The translations under genes and the position numbers were made by a program. The notes under the pieces were generated by a model. The model was not told the origin of the DNA. It searched no databases and was given only the letters and a program-made list of their open reading frames with translations. Shown here piece by piece: positions 12,537-26,345 of a stretch of 64,000 nt of DNA (positions are counted from its first letter, which is position 1; each line of letters opens with the position of its first letter). The DNA comes from Euwallacea fornicatus (lineage: Eukaryota; Arthropoda; Insecta; Coleoptera; Curculionidae): positions 620,001 through 684,000 of the forward strand of contig NW_027096011.1 in NCBI RefSeq assembly GCF_040115645.1, in the 5' to 3' direction.

Positions 12537-13868
12537 ATTCAACAAGATGCAATCATGATGTGTTGTGTCATCTTAAAGGTCTCGTCGAGTTGATTAATTT
12601 GTCACTTTGTTAAAGAAATTTGGTCCTCATTTGCCGAAGTTATAGAGCTTCAAACTTTGAAATGTCACAAAAGTTGTGAGTTTGTGCCCATAATGTACTG
12701 TTTTTCTTGGAAATTCAACAAGATGCAGTCATGATTTGTTATGTCATCTTAAATGTCTCATCGAGTTAATTAATTTGACACTTTGTTTAAGAAATTTGGT
12801 CCTCATTTGCCGAAGTTATAGAGCTTCAAACTTTGAAAAGTCACAAAAGTTGTGAGTTTGTGCCCATAATGTACTGTTTTTCTTGGAAATTCAAAAAGAT
12901 GCAATGATGATGTGTTGTGTCATCTTAAAGGTCTCATCGAGTTGATTAATTTGTCACTTTGTTTAAGAAATTTGGTCCTCATTTGCCGAAATTATAGAGC
13001 TTCAAACTTTGAAAAGTCACAAAAGTTGTGAGTTTGTGAACATAATGTACTGTTTTTCTTGAAAATTCAACAAGATGCAATCATGATGTTTTGTGTCATC
13101 TTAAAGGTCTCGTCGAGTTCATTAATTTGTCACTTTGTTTAAGAAATTTGGTCCTCATTTGCCGAAGTTATCGAGCTTCAAAATTTGAAAAGTCACAAAA
13201 GTTGTGAGTTTGTGAACATAATGTTCTGTTTTTCTTGGAAATTCAACAAGATGCAATCATGATGTGTTGTGTCATCTTAAAGGTCTCGTCGAGTTGATTA
13301 ATTTGGCACTTTGTTTAAGAAATTTGGTCCTCATTTGCCGAAGTTATAGAGCTTCAAACTTTGAAAAGTCACAAAAGTTGTGAGTTTGTGAACATAATGT
13401 ACTGTTTTTCTTGAAAATTCAACAAGATGCAATCATGATGTGTTGTGTCATCTTAAAGGTCTCGTCGAGTTCATTAATTTTTCACTTTGTTTAAGATATT
13501 TGGTCCTCATTTGCCGAAATTATAGAGCTTCAAAATTTGAAAAGTCACAAAAGTTGTGAGTTTGTGCCCATAATGTACTGTTTTTCTTGGAAATTCAACA
13601 AGATGCAATCATGATGTGTTGTGTGATCTTAAGGTCTCGTCAAGTTGATTACTTTGTCACTTTGTTTAAGAAATTTGGTGCTCATTTGCCGAAGTTATCG
13701 AGCTTCAAAATTTGAAAAGTCACAAAAGTTGTGAGGTTGTGCCCATAATGTACTGTTTTCCTTGGAAATTCAAAAAGATGCAATGATGATGTGTTGTGTC
13801 ATCTTAAAAGTCTCGACGAGTTGAATAATTTAACACTTTGTTTAAGAAATTTGGTCCTCATTTGCCGA
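10012..13868 (+). repeat. 11-monomer higher-order repeat, two copies (1,934 bp period)
   Basis: Copies start at 10,012 and 11,946. Shared markers include 'cagtcatgatttgttatg' (10,792 and 12,726), 'gtcactttgttaaag' after 'gagttgattaattt', 'gtgaggttgtgcccat', and 'aaaagtctcgacgagttg' near 11,867 and 13,801. The match ends at about 13,868, where 'ccgaaattatagag' replaces 'ccgaagttatctag'. A partial earlier pair with the same period lies at 6,321 and 8,255. The 11-monomer unit therefore predates the 21-monomer duplication or was carried along by it. Confidence 0.83.
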
Positions 13869-14659
13869 AATTATAGAGCTTCAAACTTTGAAGAGTCACA
13901 AAAGTTGTGAGTTTGTGAACATAATGTACTGTTTTTCTTGAAAATTCAACAAGATACAATCATGATGTGTTGTGTCATCTTAAAGGTCTCGTCGAGTTCA
14001 TTAATTTTTCACTTTGTTTAAGAAATTTCGTCCTCATTTGCCGAAATTATAGAGCTTCAACCTTTGAAAAGTCACAAAAGTTGTGAGTTTGTGCCCATAA
14101 TGTACTGTTTTTCTTGGAAATTCAACAAAATGCAATGAAGATGTGTTGAGTGATCTTAAAGGTTTCATCGAGTTGATTAATTTGTCAGTTTGTTTAAGAA
14201 ATTTGGTGCTCATTTGCCGAAGTTATCGAGCTTCAAAATTTGAAAAGTCACAAAAGTTGTGAGTTTGTGCCCATAATGTACTGTTTTTCTTGGAAATTCA
14301 ACAAGATGCAATCATGATGTGTTGTGTGATCTTAAGGTCTCGTCAAGTTGATTAATTTGGCACTTTGTTTAAGAAATTTGGTCCTCATTTGCCGAAGTTA
14401 TCGAGCTTCAAAATTTGAAAAGTCACAAAAGTTGTGAGTTTGTGAACATAATGTTCTGTTTTTCTTGGAAATTCAACAAGATGCAATCATGATGTGTTGT
14501 GTCATCTTAAAGGTCTCGTCGAGTTGATTAATTTGTCACTTTGTTTAAGAAATTTGGTCCTCATTTGCCGAAGTTATAGAGCTTCAAACTTTGAAAAGTC
14601 ACAAAATTTGTGAGTTTGTGAACATAATGTTTTGTTTTTCTTGGAAATTCAACAAGATC
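13869..14659 (+). repeat. Mixed monomers without a clear close copy
   Basis: These are four to five ordinary units of the satellite. Variants include 'ttcaacctttg', 'gatacaatcatg' and 'gatcaaatcatg'. I did not find a matching multi-monomer block at one constant offset. The segment sits between the 11-monomer run to its left and the 9-monomer repeat to its right. Confidence 0.6.
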
Positions 14660-17363
14660 AAATCATGATGTGTTGTGTCATCTTAAAGGTCTCATCGAGT
14701 TGATTAATTTGACACTTTGTTTAAGAAATTTGGTCCTTATTTGCCGAAGTTACCTGGTTTCAAGTTTTGAAAAGTCACAAAAGTTGTGAGTTTGTGAACA
14801 TAATGTACTGTTTTTCTTGAAAATTCAACAAGATGCAATCATGATGTGTTGTGTCATCTTAAAGGTCTCGTCGAGTTCATTAATTTTTCACTTTGTTTAA
14901 GATATTTGGTCCTCATTTGCCGAAATTATAGAGCTTCAAAATTTGAAAAGTCACAAAAGTTGTGAGTTTGTGCCCATAATGTACTGTTTTTCTTGGAAAT
15001 TCAACAAGATGCAATCATGATGTGTTGTGTGATCTTAAGGTCTCGTCAAGTTGATTACTTTGTCACTTTGTTTAAGAAATTTGGTGCTCATTTGCCGAAG
15101 TTATCGAGCTTCAAAATTTGAAAAGTCACAAAAGTTGTGAGTTTGTGAACATAATGTACTGTTTTTCTTGAAAATTCAACAAGATGCAATCATGATGTGT
15201 TGTGTCATCTTAAAGGTCTCGTCGAGTTCATTAATTTTTCACTTTGTTTAAGAAATTTGGTCCTCATTTGCCGAAGTTATAGAGCTTCAAACTTTGAAAA
15301 GTCACAAAAGTTGTGAGTTTGTGAACATAATGTACTGTTTTTCTTGAAAATTCAACAAGATGCAATCATGATGTGTTGTGTCATCTTAAAGGTCTCGTCG
15401 AGTTCTTTAATTTTTCACTTTGTTTAAGAAATTTGGTCCTCATTTGCCGAAATTATAGAGCTTCGAACTTTGAAAAGTCACAAAAGTTGTGAGTTTGTGA
15501 ACATAATGTTTTGTTTTTCTTGGAAATTCAACAAGATCCAATCATGATGTGTTGTGTCATCTTAAAGGTCTCATCGAGTTGATTAATTTGACACTTTGTT
15601 TAAGAAATTTGGTCCTTATTTGCCGAAGTTACCTGGTGTCAAGTTTTGAAAAGTCACAAAAGTTGTGAGTTTGTGAACATAATGTACTGTTTTTCTTGAA
15701 AATTCAACAAGATGCAATCATGATGTGTTGTGTCATCTTAAAGGTCTCGTCGAGTTCATTAATTTTTCACTTTGTTTAAGAAATTTGGTCCTCATTTGCC
15801 GAAATTATAGAGCTTCGAACTTTGAAAAGTCACAAAAGTTGTGAGTTTGTGAACATAATGTACTGTTTTTCTTGAAAATTCAACAAGATGCAATCATGAT
15901 GTGTTGTGTCATCTTAAAGGTCTCGTCGAGTTCATTAATTTTTCACTTTGTTTAAGAAATTTCGTCCTCATTTGCCGAAATTATAGAGCTTCAAACTTTG
16001 AAAAGTCAAAAAAGTTGTGAGTTTGTGCACATAATGTACTGTTTTTCTTGGAAATTGAACAAGATGGAATCATGATGTGTTGTGTCATCTTAAAGGTCTC
16101 GTCGAGTTGATTAATTTGTCACTTTGTTAAAGAAATTTGGTCCTCATTTGCCGAAGTTATCTAGTTTCAAAGTTTGAAAAGTCACAAAAGTTGTGAGTTT
16201 CTGCATATAGAGTACTATTTCTCTAGGAAATTGAACAAGATGCAATCATGATGTGTTGTGTCATCTTAAAGGTCTCATCGAGTTGATTAATTTGACACTT
16301 TGTTTAAGAAATTTGGTCCTTATTTGCCGAAGTTACCTGGTGTCAAGTTTTGAAAAGTCACAAAAGTTGTGAGTTTGTGAACATAATGTACTGTTTTTCT
16401 TGAAAATTCAACAAGATGCAATCATGATGTGTTGTGTCATCTTAAAGGTCTCGTCGAGTTCATTAATTTTTCACTTTGTTTAAGATATTTGGCCCTCATT
16501 TGCCGAAATTATAGAGCTTCAAAATTTGAAAAGTCACAAAAGTTGTGAGTTTGTGCCCATAATGTACTGTTTTTCTTGGAAATTCAACAAGATGCAATCA
16601 TGATGTGTTGTGTGATCTTAAGGTCTCGTCAAGTTGATTACTTTGTCACTTTGTTTAAGAAATTTGGTGCTCATTTGCCGAAGTTATCGAGCTTCAAAAT
16701 TTGAAAAGTCACAAAAGTTGTGAGTTTGTGAACATAATGTACTGTTTTTCTTGAAAATTCAACAAGATGCAATCATGATGTGTTGTGTCATCTTAAAGGT
16801 CTCGTCGAGTTCATTAATTTTTCACTTTGTTTAAGAAATTTGGTCCTCATTTGCCGAAGTTATAGAGCTTCAAACTTTGAAAAGTCACAAAAGTTGTGAG
16901 TTTGTGAACATAATGTACTGTTTTTCTTGAAAATTCAACAAGATGCAATCATGATGTGTTGTGTCATCTTAAAGGTCTCGTCGAGTTCTTTAATTTTTCA
17001 CTTTGTTTAAGAAATTTGGTCCTCATTTGCCGAAATTATAGAGCTTCGAACTTTGAAAAGTCACAAAAGTTGTGAGTTTGTGAACATAATGTTTTGTTTT
17101 TCTTGGAAATTCAACAAGATCCAATCATGATGTGTTGTGTCATCTTAAAGGTCTCATCGAGTTGATTAATTTGACACTTTGTTTAAGAAATTTGGTCCTT
17201 ATTTGCCGAAGTTACCTGGTGTCAAGTTTTGAAAAGTCACAAAAGTTGTGAGTTTGTGAACATAATGTACTGTTTTTCTTGAAAATTCAACAAGATGCAA
17301 TCATGATGTGTTGTGTCATCTTAAAGGTCTCGTCGAGTTCATTAATTTTTCACTTTGTTTAAG
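14660..17363 (+). repeat. 9-monomer higher-order repeat (1,583 bp period)
   Basis: Sequence at about 14,660-15,780 reappears at about 16,243-17,363. The marker 'gatcttaagg' followed by 'gattactttgtcac' lies at 15,031 and 16,614. Differences include 'acctggttt' against 'acctggtgt' and 'ggtcctc' against 'ggccctc' in the 'gatattt' monomer. This pair is therefore somewhat older than the near-identical duplications elsewhere. A 1,583 bp spacing also separates the 'tcctagtttacc' monomers at 19,483 and 21,066. Confidence 0.7.
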
Positions 17364-19251
17364 ATATTTGGTCCTCATTTGCCGAAATTATAGAGCTTCA
17401 AAATTTGAAAAGTCACAAAAGTTGTGAGTTTGTGCCCATAATGTACTGTTTTTCTTGGAAATTCAACAAGATGCAATCATGATGTGTTGTGTCATCTTAA
17501 AGGTCTCGTCGAATTGATTAATTTGTCACTTTGTTAAACAAATTTGGTCCTCATTTGCCGAAGTTATCTAGTTTCAAACTTTGAAAAGTCACAAAAGTTG
17601 TGAGTTTATGAACATAATGTACTGTTTTTCTTGGAAATTGAACAAGATGCAATCATGATGTGGTGTGTCATCTTAAAGGTCTCGTCGAGTTGATTAATTT
17701 GTCACTTTGTTTAAGAAGTTTGGTCCTCATTTACCGAAGTTATCTGGTTTCAAGTTTTGAAAAGTCACAAAAGTTGTGAGTTTGTGAACATAATGTACTG
17801 TTTTTCTTGGAAATTCAACAAAATGCAATGAAGATGTGTTGAGTGATCTTAAAGGTTTCATCGAGTTGATTAATTTGTCAGTTTGTTTAAGAAATTTGGT
17901 GCTCATTTGCCGAAGTTATCGAGCTTCAAAATTTGAAAAGTCACAAAAGTTGTGAGTTTGTGCCCATAATGTACTGTTTTTCTTGGAAATTCAACAAGAT
18001 GCAATCATGATGTGTTGTGTGATCTTAAGGTCTCGTCAAGTTGATTACTTTGTCACTTTGTTTAAGAAATTTGGTGCTCATTTGCCGAAGTTATCGAGCT
18101 TCAAAATTTGAAAAGTCACAAAAGTTGTGAGTTTGTGAACATAATGTACTGTTTTTCTTGAAAATTCAACAAGATGCAATCATGATGTGTTGTGTCATCT
18201 TAAATGTCTCGTCGAGTTCATTAATTTTTCACTTTGTTTAAGAAATTTGGTCCTCATTTGCCGAAATTATAGAGCTTCGAACTTTGAAAAGTCACAAAAG
18301 TTGTGAGTTTGTGAACATAATGTACTGTTTTTCTTGAAAATTCAACAAGATGCAATCATGATGTGTTGTGTCATCTTAAAGGTCTCGTCGAGTTCATTAA
18401 TTTTTCACTTTGTTTAAGAAATTTGGTCCTCATTTGCCGAAATTATAGAGCTTCGAACTTTGAAAAGTCACAAAAGTTGTGAGTTTGTGAACATAATGTA
18501 CTGTTTTTCTTGAAAATTCAACAAGATGCAATCATGATGTGTTGTGTCATCTTAAAGGTCTCGTCGAGTTCATTAATTTTTCACTTTGTTTAAGAAATTT
18601 CGTCCTCATTTGCCGAAATTATAGAGCTTCAAACTTTGAAAAGTCAAAAAAGTTGTGAGTTTGTGCACATAATGTACTGTTTTTCTTGGAAATTGAACAA
18701 GATGGAATCATGATGTGTTGTGTCATCTTAAAGGTCTCGTCGAGTTGATTAATTTGTCACTTTGTTAAAGAAATTTGGTCCTCATTTGCCGAAGTTATCT
18801 AGTTTCAAAGTTTGAAAAGTCACAAAAGTTGTGAGTTTCTGCATATAGAGTACTATTTCTCTAGGAAATTGAACAAGATGCAATCATGATGTGTTGTGTC
18901 ATCTTAAAGGTCTCATCGAGTTGATTAATTTGACACTTTGTTTAAGAAATTTGGTCCTTATTTGCCGAAGTTACCTGGTGTCAAGTTTTGAAAAGTCACA
19001 AAAGTTGTGAGTTTGTGAACATAATGTACTGTTTTTCTTGAAAATTCAACAAGATGCAATCATGATGTGTTGTGTCATCTTAAAGGTCTCGTCGAGTTCA
19101 TTAATTTTTCACTTTGTTTAAGATATTTGGCCCTCATTTGCCGAAATTATAGAGCTTCAAAATTTGAAAAGTCACAAAAGTTGTGAGTTTGTGCCCATAA
19201 TGTACTGTTTTTCTTGGAAATTCAACAAGATGCAATCATGATGTGTTGTGT
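15651..19251 (+). repeat. 15-monomer repeat pair (2,638 bp offset)
   Basis: About 960 bp at 15,651-16,613 match 18,289-19,251. The clearest marker is 'gcatatagagtac' followed by 'tttctctaggaaattg' at 16,203 and 18,841; other copies of this monomer read 'ctcttgg'. The 'gatatttggccctc' monomer follows in both. After 19,251 the sequence instead matches about 17,492, an offset of 1,759. This indicates a recombination junction inside a monomer that keeps the repeat register. Confidence 0.7.
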
Positions 19252-22200
19252 CATCTTAAAGGTCTCGTCGAGTTGATTAATTTGTCACTTTGTTAAACAA
19301 ATTTGGTCCTCATTTGCCGAAGTTATCTAGTTTCAAACTTTGAAAAGTCACAAAAGTTGTGAGTTTATGAACATAATGTACTGTTTTTCTTGGAAATTGA
19401 ACAAGATGCAATCATGATGTGGTGTGTCATCTTAAAGGTCTCGTCGAGTTGATTAATTTGTCACTTTGTTTAAGAAATTTGGTCCTAGTTTACCGAAGTT
19501 ATCTGGTTTCAAGTTTTGAAAAGTCACAAAAGTTGTGAGTTTGTGAACATAATGTACTGTTTTTCTTGGAAATTCAACAAAATGCAATGAAGATGTGTTG
19601 AGTGATCTTAAAGGTTTCATCGAGTTGATTAATTTGTCAGTTTGTTTAAGAAATTTGGTGCTCATTTGCCGAAGTTATCGAGCTTCAAAATTTGAAAAGT
19701 CACAAAAGTTGTGAGTTTGTGCCCATAATGTACTGTTTTTCTTGGAAATTCAACAAGATGCAATCATGATGTGTTGTGTGATCTTAAGGTCTCGTCAAGT
19801 TGATTACTTTGTCACTTTGTTTAAGAAATTTGGTGCTCATTTGCCGAAGTTATCGAGCTTCAAAATTTGAAAAGTCACAAAAGTTGTGAGTTTGTGAACA
19901 TAATGTACTGTTTTTCTTGAAAATTCAACAAGATGCAATCATGATGTGTTGTGTCATCTTAAAGGTCTCGTCGAGTTCTTTAATTTTTCACTTTGTTTAA
20001 GAAATTTGGTCCTCATTTGCCGAAATTATAGAGCTTCAAACTTTGAAAAGTCAAAAAAGTTGTGAGTTTGTGCACATAATGTACTGTTTTTCTTGGAAAT
20101 TGAACAAGATGGAATCATGATGTATTGTGTCATCTTAAAGGTATCGTCGAGTTGATTAATTTGTCACTTTGTTAAAGAAATTTGGTCCTCATTTGCCGAA
20201 GTTATCTAGTTTCAAAGTTTGAAAAGTCACAAAAGTTGTGAGTTTCTGCATATAGAGTACTATTTCTCTTGGAAATTGAACAAGATGCAATCATGATGTG
20301 TTGTGTTATCTTAAAGGTCTCGTCAAGTTGATTAATTTGTCACTTTGTTTAAGAAATTTGGACCTTATTTGCCGAAGTTATCGAGCTTCAAAGTTTGAAA
20401 AGTCACAAAAGTTGTGAGTTTGTGAACATAATGTTTTGTTTTTCTTGGAAATTCAACAAGATCCAATCATGATGTGTTGTGTCATCTTAAAGGTCTCATC
20501 GAGTTGATTAATTTTTCACTTTGTTTAAGATATTTGGTCCTCATTTGCCGAAATTATAGAGCTTCGAACTTTGAAAAGTCACAAAAGTTGTGAGTTTGTG
20601 AACATAATGTACTGTTTTTCTTGAAAATTCAACAAGATGCAATCATGATGTGTTGTGTCATCTTAAAGGTCTCATCGAGTTGATTAATTTGTCACTTTGT
20701 TAAACAAATTTGGTCCTCATTTGCCGAAGTTATCTAGTTTCAAACTTTGAAAAGTCACAAAAGTTGTGAGTTTGTGAACATAATGTACTGTTTTTCTTGG
20801 AAATTCAACAAAATGCAATGAAGATGTGTTGAGTGATCTTAAAGGTTTCATCGAGTTGATTAATTTGTCAGTTTGTTTAAGAAATTTGGTGCTCATTTGC
20901 CGAAGTTATCGAGCTTCAAAATTTGAAAAGTCACAAAAGTTGTGAGTTTGTGCCCATAATGTACTGTTTTTCTTGGAAATTGAACAAGATGCAATCATGA
21001 TGTGGTGTGTCATCTTAAAGGTCTCGTCGAGTTGATTAATTTGTCACTTTGTTTAAGAAATTTGGTCCTAGTTTACCGAAGTTATCTGGTTTCAAGTTTT
21101 GAAAAGTCACAAAAGTTGTGAGTTTGTGAACATAATGTACTGTTTTTCTTGAAAATTCAACAAGATGCAATCATGATGTGTTGTGTCATCTTAAAGGTCT
21201 CGTCGAGTTCATTAATTTTTCACTTTGTTTAAGAAATTTCGTCCTCATTTGCCGAAATTATAGAGCTTCAAACTTTGAAAAGTCAAAAAAGTTGTGAGTT
21301 TGTGCACATAATGTACTGTTTTTCTTGGAAATTGAACAAGATGGAATCATGATGTGTTGTGTCATCTTAAAGGTCTCGTCGAGTTGATTAATTTGTCACT
21401 TTGTTAAAGAAATTTGGTCCTCATTTGCCGAAGTTATCTAGTTTCAAAGTTTGAAAAGTCACAAAAGTTGTGAGTTTCTGCATATAGAGTACTATTTCTC
21501 TTGGAAATTGAACAAGATGCAATCATGATGTGTTGTGTTATCTTAAAGGTCTCGTCAAGTTGATTAATTTGTCACTTTGTTTAAGAAATTTGGACCTTAT
21601 TTGCCGAAGTTATCGAGCTTCAAAGTTTGAAAAGTCACAAAAGTTGTGAGTTTGTGAACATAATGTTTTGTTTTTCTTGGAAATTCAACAAGATCCAATC
21701 ATGATGTGTTGTGTCATCTTAAAGGTCTCATCGAGTTGATTAATTTGACACTTTGTTTAAGAAATTTGGTCCTTATTTGCCGAAGTTACCTGGTGTCAAG
21801 TTTTGAAAAGTCACAAAAGTTGTGAGTTTGTGAACATAATGTACTGTTTTTCTTGAAAATTCAACAAGATGCAATCATGATGTGTTGTGTCATCTTAAAG
21901 GTCTCGTCGAGTTCATTAATTTTTCACTTTGTTTAAGATATTTGGTCCTCATTTGCCGAAATTATAGAGCTTCAAAATTTGAAAAGTCACAAAAGTTGTG
22001 AGTTTGTGCCCATAATGTACTGTTTTTCTTGGAAATTCAACAAGATGCAATCATGATGTGTTGTGTCATCTTAAAGGTCTCGTCGAGTTGATTAATTTGT
22101 CACTTTGTTAAACAAATTTGGTCCTCATTTGCCGAAGTTATCTAGTTTCAAACTTTGAAAAGTCACAAAAGTTGTGAGTTTATGAACATAATGTACTGTT

Positions 22201-25059
22201 TTTCTTGGAAATTGAACAAGATGCAATCATGATGTGGTGTGTCATCTTAAAGGTCTCGTCGAGTTGATTAATTTGTCACTTTGTTTAAGAAATTTGGTCC
22301 TCATTTACCGAAGTTATCTGGTTTCAAGTTTTGAAAAGTCACAAAAGTTGTGAGTTTGTGAACATAATGTACTGTTTTTCTTGGAAATTCAACAAAATGC
22401 AATGAAGATGTGTTGAGTGATCTTAAAGGTTTCATCGAGTTGATTAATTTGTCAGTTTGTTTAAGAAATTTGGTGCTCATTTGCCGAAGTTATCGAGCTT
22501 CAAAATTTGAAAAGTCACAAAAGTTGTGAGTTTGTGCCCATAATGTACTGTTTTTCTTGGAAATTCAACAAGATGCAATCATGATGTGTTGTGTGATCTT
22601 AAGGTCTCGTCAAGTTGATTACTTTGTCACTTTGTTTAAGAAATTTGGTGCTCATTTGCCGAAGTTATCGAGCTTCAAAATTTGAAAAGTCACAAAAGTT
22701 GTGAGTTTGTGAACATAATGTACTGTTTTTCTTGAAAATTCAACAAGATGCAATCATGATGTGTTGTGTCATCTTAAAGGTCTCGTCGAGTTCATTAATT
22801 TTTCACTTTGTTTAAGAAATTTGGTCCTCATTTGCCGAAATTATAGAGCTTCGAACTTTGAAAAGTCACAAAAGTTGTGAGTTTGTGAACATAATGTACT
22901 GTTTTTCTTGAAAATTCAACAAGATGCAATCATGATGTGTTGTGTCATCTTAAAGGTCTCGTCGAGTTCATTAATTTTTCACTTTGTTTAAGAAATTTGG
23001 TCCTCATTTGCCGAAATTATAGAGCTTCGAACTTTGAAAAGTCACAAAAGTTGTGAGTTTGTGAACATAATGTACTGTTTTTCTTGAAAATTCAACAAGA
23101 TGCAATCATGATGTGGTGTGTCATCTTAAAGGTCTCATCGAGTTGATTAATTTGACACTTTGTTTAAGAAATTTGGTCCTTATTTGCCGAAGTTACCTGG
23201 TGTCAAGTTTTGAAAAGTCACAAAAGTTGTGAGTTTGTGAACATAATGTACTGTTTTTCTTGAAAATTCAACAAGATGCAATCATGATGTGTTGTGTCAT
23301 CTTAAAGGTCTCGTCGAGTTCATTAATTTTTCACTTTGTTTAAGATATTTGGCCCTCATTTGCCGAAATTATAGAGCTTCAAAATTTGAAAAGTCACAAA
23401 AGTTGTGAGTTTGTGCCCATAATGTACTGTTTTTCTTGGAAATTCAACAAGATGCAATCATGATGTGTTGAGTCATCTTAAAGGTCTCGTCGAGTTGATT
23501 AATTTGTCACTTTGTTAAACAAATTTGGTCCTCATTTGCCGAAGTTATCTAGTTTCAAACTTTGAAAAGTCACAAAAGTTGTGAGTTTATGAACATAATG
23601 TACTGTTTTTCTTGGAAATTGAACAAGATGCAATCATGATGTGGTGTGTCATCTTAAAGGTCTCGTCGAGTTGATTAATTTGTCACTTTGTTTAAGAAAT
23701 TTGGTCCTAGTTTACCGAAGTTATCTGGTTTCAAGTTTTGAAAAGTCACAAAAGTTGTGAGTTTGTGAACATAATGTACTGTTTTTCTTGGAAATTCAAC
23801 AAAATGCAATGAAGATGTGTTGAGTGATCTTAAAGGTTTCATCGAGTTGATTAATTTGTCAGTTTGTTTAAGAAATTTGGTGCTCATTTGCCGAAGTTAT
23901 CGAGCTTCAAAATTTGAAAAGTCACAAAAGTTGTGAGTTTGTGCCCATAATGTACTGTTTTTCTTGGAAATTCAACAAGATGCAATCATGATGTGTTGTG
24001 TGATCTTAAGGTCTCGTCAAGTTGATTACTTTGTCACTTTGTTTAAGAAATTTGGTGCTCATTTGCCGAAGTTATCGAGCTTCAAAATTTGAAAAGTCAC
24101 AAAAGTTGTGAGTTTGTGAACATAATGTACTGTTTTTCTTGAAAATTCAACAAGATGCAATCATGATGTGTTGTGTCATCTTAAAGGTCTCGTCGAGTTC
24201 TTTAATTTTTCACTTTGTTTAAGAAATTTGGTCCTCATTTGCCGAAATTATAGAGCTTCAAACTTTGAAAAGTCAAAAAAGTTGTGAGTTTGTGCACATA
24301 ATGTACTGTTTTTCTTGGAAATTGAACAAGATGGAATCATGATGTATTGTGTCATCTTAAAGGTATCGTCGAGTTGATTAATTTGTCACTTTGTTAAAGA
24401 AATTTGGTCCTCATTTGCCGAAGTTATCGAGCTTCAAAATTTGAAAAGTCACAAAAGTTGTGAGTTTGTGCCCATAATGTACTGTTTTTCTTGGAAATTC
24501 AACAAGATGCAATCATGATGTGTTGTGTGATCTTAAGGTCTCGTCAAGTTGATTACTTTGTCACTTTGTTTAAGAAATTTGGTGCTCATTTGCCGAAGTT
24601 ATCGAGCTTCAAAATTTGAAAAGTCACAAAAGTTGTGAGTTTGTGAACATAATGTACTGTTTTTCTTGAAAATTCAACAAGATGCAATCATGATGTGTTG
24701 TGTCATCTTAAAGGTCTCGTCGAGTTCATTAATTTTTCACTTTGTTTAAGAAATTTGGTCCTCATTTGCCGAAATTATAGAGCTTCGAACTTTGAAAAGT
24801 CACAAAAGTTGTGAGTTTGTGAACATAATGTACTGTTTTTCTTGAAAATTCAACAAGATGCAATCATGATGTGTTGTGTCATCTTAAAGGTCTCGTCGAG
24901 TTCATTAATTTTTCACTTTGTTTAAGAAATTTGGTCCTCATTTGCCGAAATTATAGAGCTTCGAACTTTGAAAAGTCACAAAAGTTGTGAGTTTGTGAAC
25001 ATAATGTACTGTTTTTCTTGAAAATTCAACAAGATGCAATCATGATGTGGTGTGTCATC
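18904..25059 (+). repeat. 35-monomer block, first copy (6,156 bp)
   Basis: The offset to the next copy is exactly 6,156 for several markers: 'tcctagtttacc' at 19,483/25,639 and 21,066/27,222, 'cctcatttaccg' ending at 22,310/28,466, and the 'gtatcgtcgag' monomer near 20,140/26,296. The segment contains the first part of an 11-monomer tandem duplication (22,478-26,345). Part of it, about 22,000-23,000, also resembles 17,430-18,430 at offset 4,574. Confidence 0.8.
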
Positions 25060-26345
25060 TTAAAGGTCTCATCGAGTTGATTAATTTGACACTTTGTTTA
25101 AGAAATTTGGTCCTTATTTGCCGAAGTTACCTGGTGTCAAGTTTTGAAAAGTCACAAAAGTTGTGAGTTTGTGAACATAATGTACTGTTTTTCTTGAAAA
25201 TTCAACAAGATGCAATCATGATGTGTTGTGTCATCTTAAAGGTCTCGTCGAGTTCATTAATTTTTCACTTTGTTTAAGATATTTGGCCCTCATTTGCCGA
25301 AATTATAGAGCTTCAAAATTTGAAAAGTCACAAAAGTTGTGAGTTTGTGCCCATAATGTACTGTTTTTCTTGGAAATTCAACAAGATGCAATCATGATGT
25401 GTTGAGTCATCTTAAAGGTCTCGTCGAGTTGATTAATTTGTCACTTTGTTAAACAAATTTGGTCCTCATTTGCCGAAGTTATCTAGTTTCAAACTTTGAA
25501 AAGTCACAAAAGTTGTGAGTTTATGAACATAATGTACTGTTTTTCTTGGAAATTGAACAAGATGCAATCATGATGTGGTGTGTCATCTTAAAGGTCTCGT
25601 CGAGTTGATTAATTTGTCACTTTGTTTAAGAAATTTGGTCCTAGTTTACCGAAGTTATCTGGTTTCAAGTTTTGAAAAGTCACAAAAGTTGTGAGTTTGT
25701 GAACATAATGTACTGTTTTTCTTGGAAATTCAACAAAATGCAATGAAGATGTGTTGAGTGATCTTAAAGGTTTCATCGAGTTGATTAATTTGTCAGTTTG
25801 TTTAAGAAATTTGGTGCTCATTTGCCGAAGTTATCGAGCTTCAAAATTTGAAAAGTCACAAAAGTTGTGAGTTTGTGCCCATAATGTACTGTTTTTCTTG
25901 GAAATTCAACAAGATGCAATCATGATGTGTTGTGTGATCTTAAGGTCTCGTCAAGTTGATTACTTTGTCACTTTGTTTAAGAAATTTGGTGCTCATTTGC
26001 CGAAGTTATCGAGCTTCAAAATTTGAAAAGTCACAAAAGTTGTGAGTTTGTGAACATAATGTACTGTTTTTCTTGAAAATTCAACAAGATGCAATCATGA
26101 TGTGTTGTGTCATCTTAAAGGTCTCGTCGAGTTCTTTAATTTTTCACTTTGTTTAAGAAATTTGGTCCTCATTTGCCGAAATTATAGAGCTTCAAACTTT
26201 GAAAAGTCAAAAAAGTTGTGAGTTTGTGCACATAATGTACTGTTTTTCTTGGAAATTGAACAAGATGGAATCATGATGTATTGTGTCATCTTAAAGGTAT
26301 CGTCGAGTTGATTAATTTGTCACTTTGTTAAAGAAATTTGGTCCT
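22478..26345 (+). repeat. 11-monomer tandem duplication (1,934 bp x 2)
   Basis: 22,478-24,411 and 24,412-26,345 look identical. Both contain the unusual 'gatgtgttgagtcatc' (near 23,463 and 25,397), 'atgtggtgtgtcatc' followed by the 'ctcatcgag' variant, and 'tcctagtttacc' (23,705 and 25,639). Left of 24,411 the bases are 'ttggtcctc' against 'ttggtgctc' at 22,477. Right of about 26,362 'ttatctagtttc' replaces 'ttatcgagcttc'. This duplication lies inside the 6,156 bp repeat and makes up part of its length. Confidence 0.85.

Noticed and set aside
16203..16235. The divergent 'gcatatagagtac' unit as a mobile-element footprint
   Set aside because: It is only a substituted segment inside a full-length monomer, with no length change or target-site duplication, and it recurs with the higher-order blocks.
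19453..19665. 70-codon minus-strand open frame, with identical copies at 23675-23887 and 25609-25821
   Set aside because: It runs across more than one satellite monomer, exists only because of one variant unit that lost a stop, and is repeated because the DNA block is duplicated. There is no coding signature.
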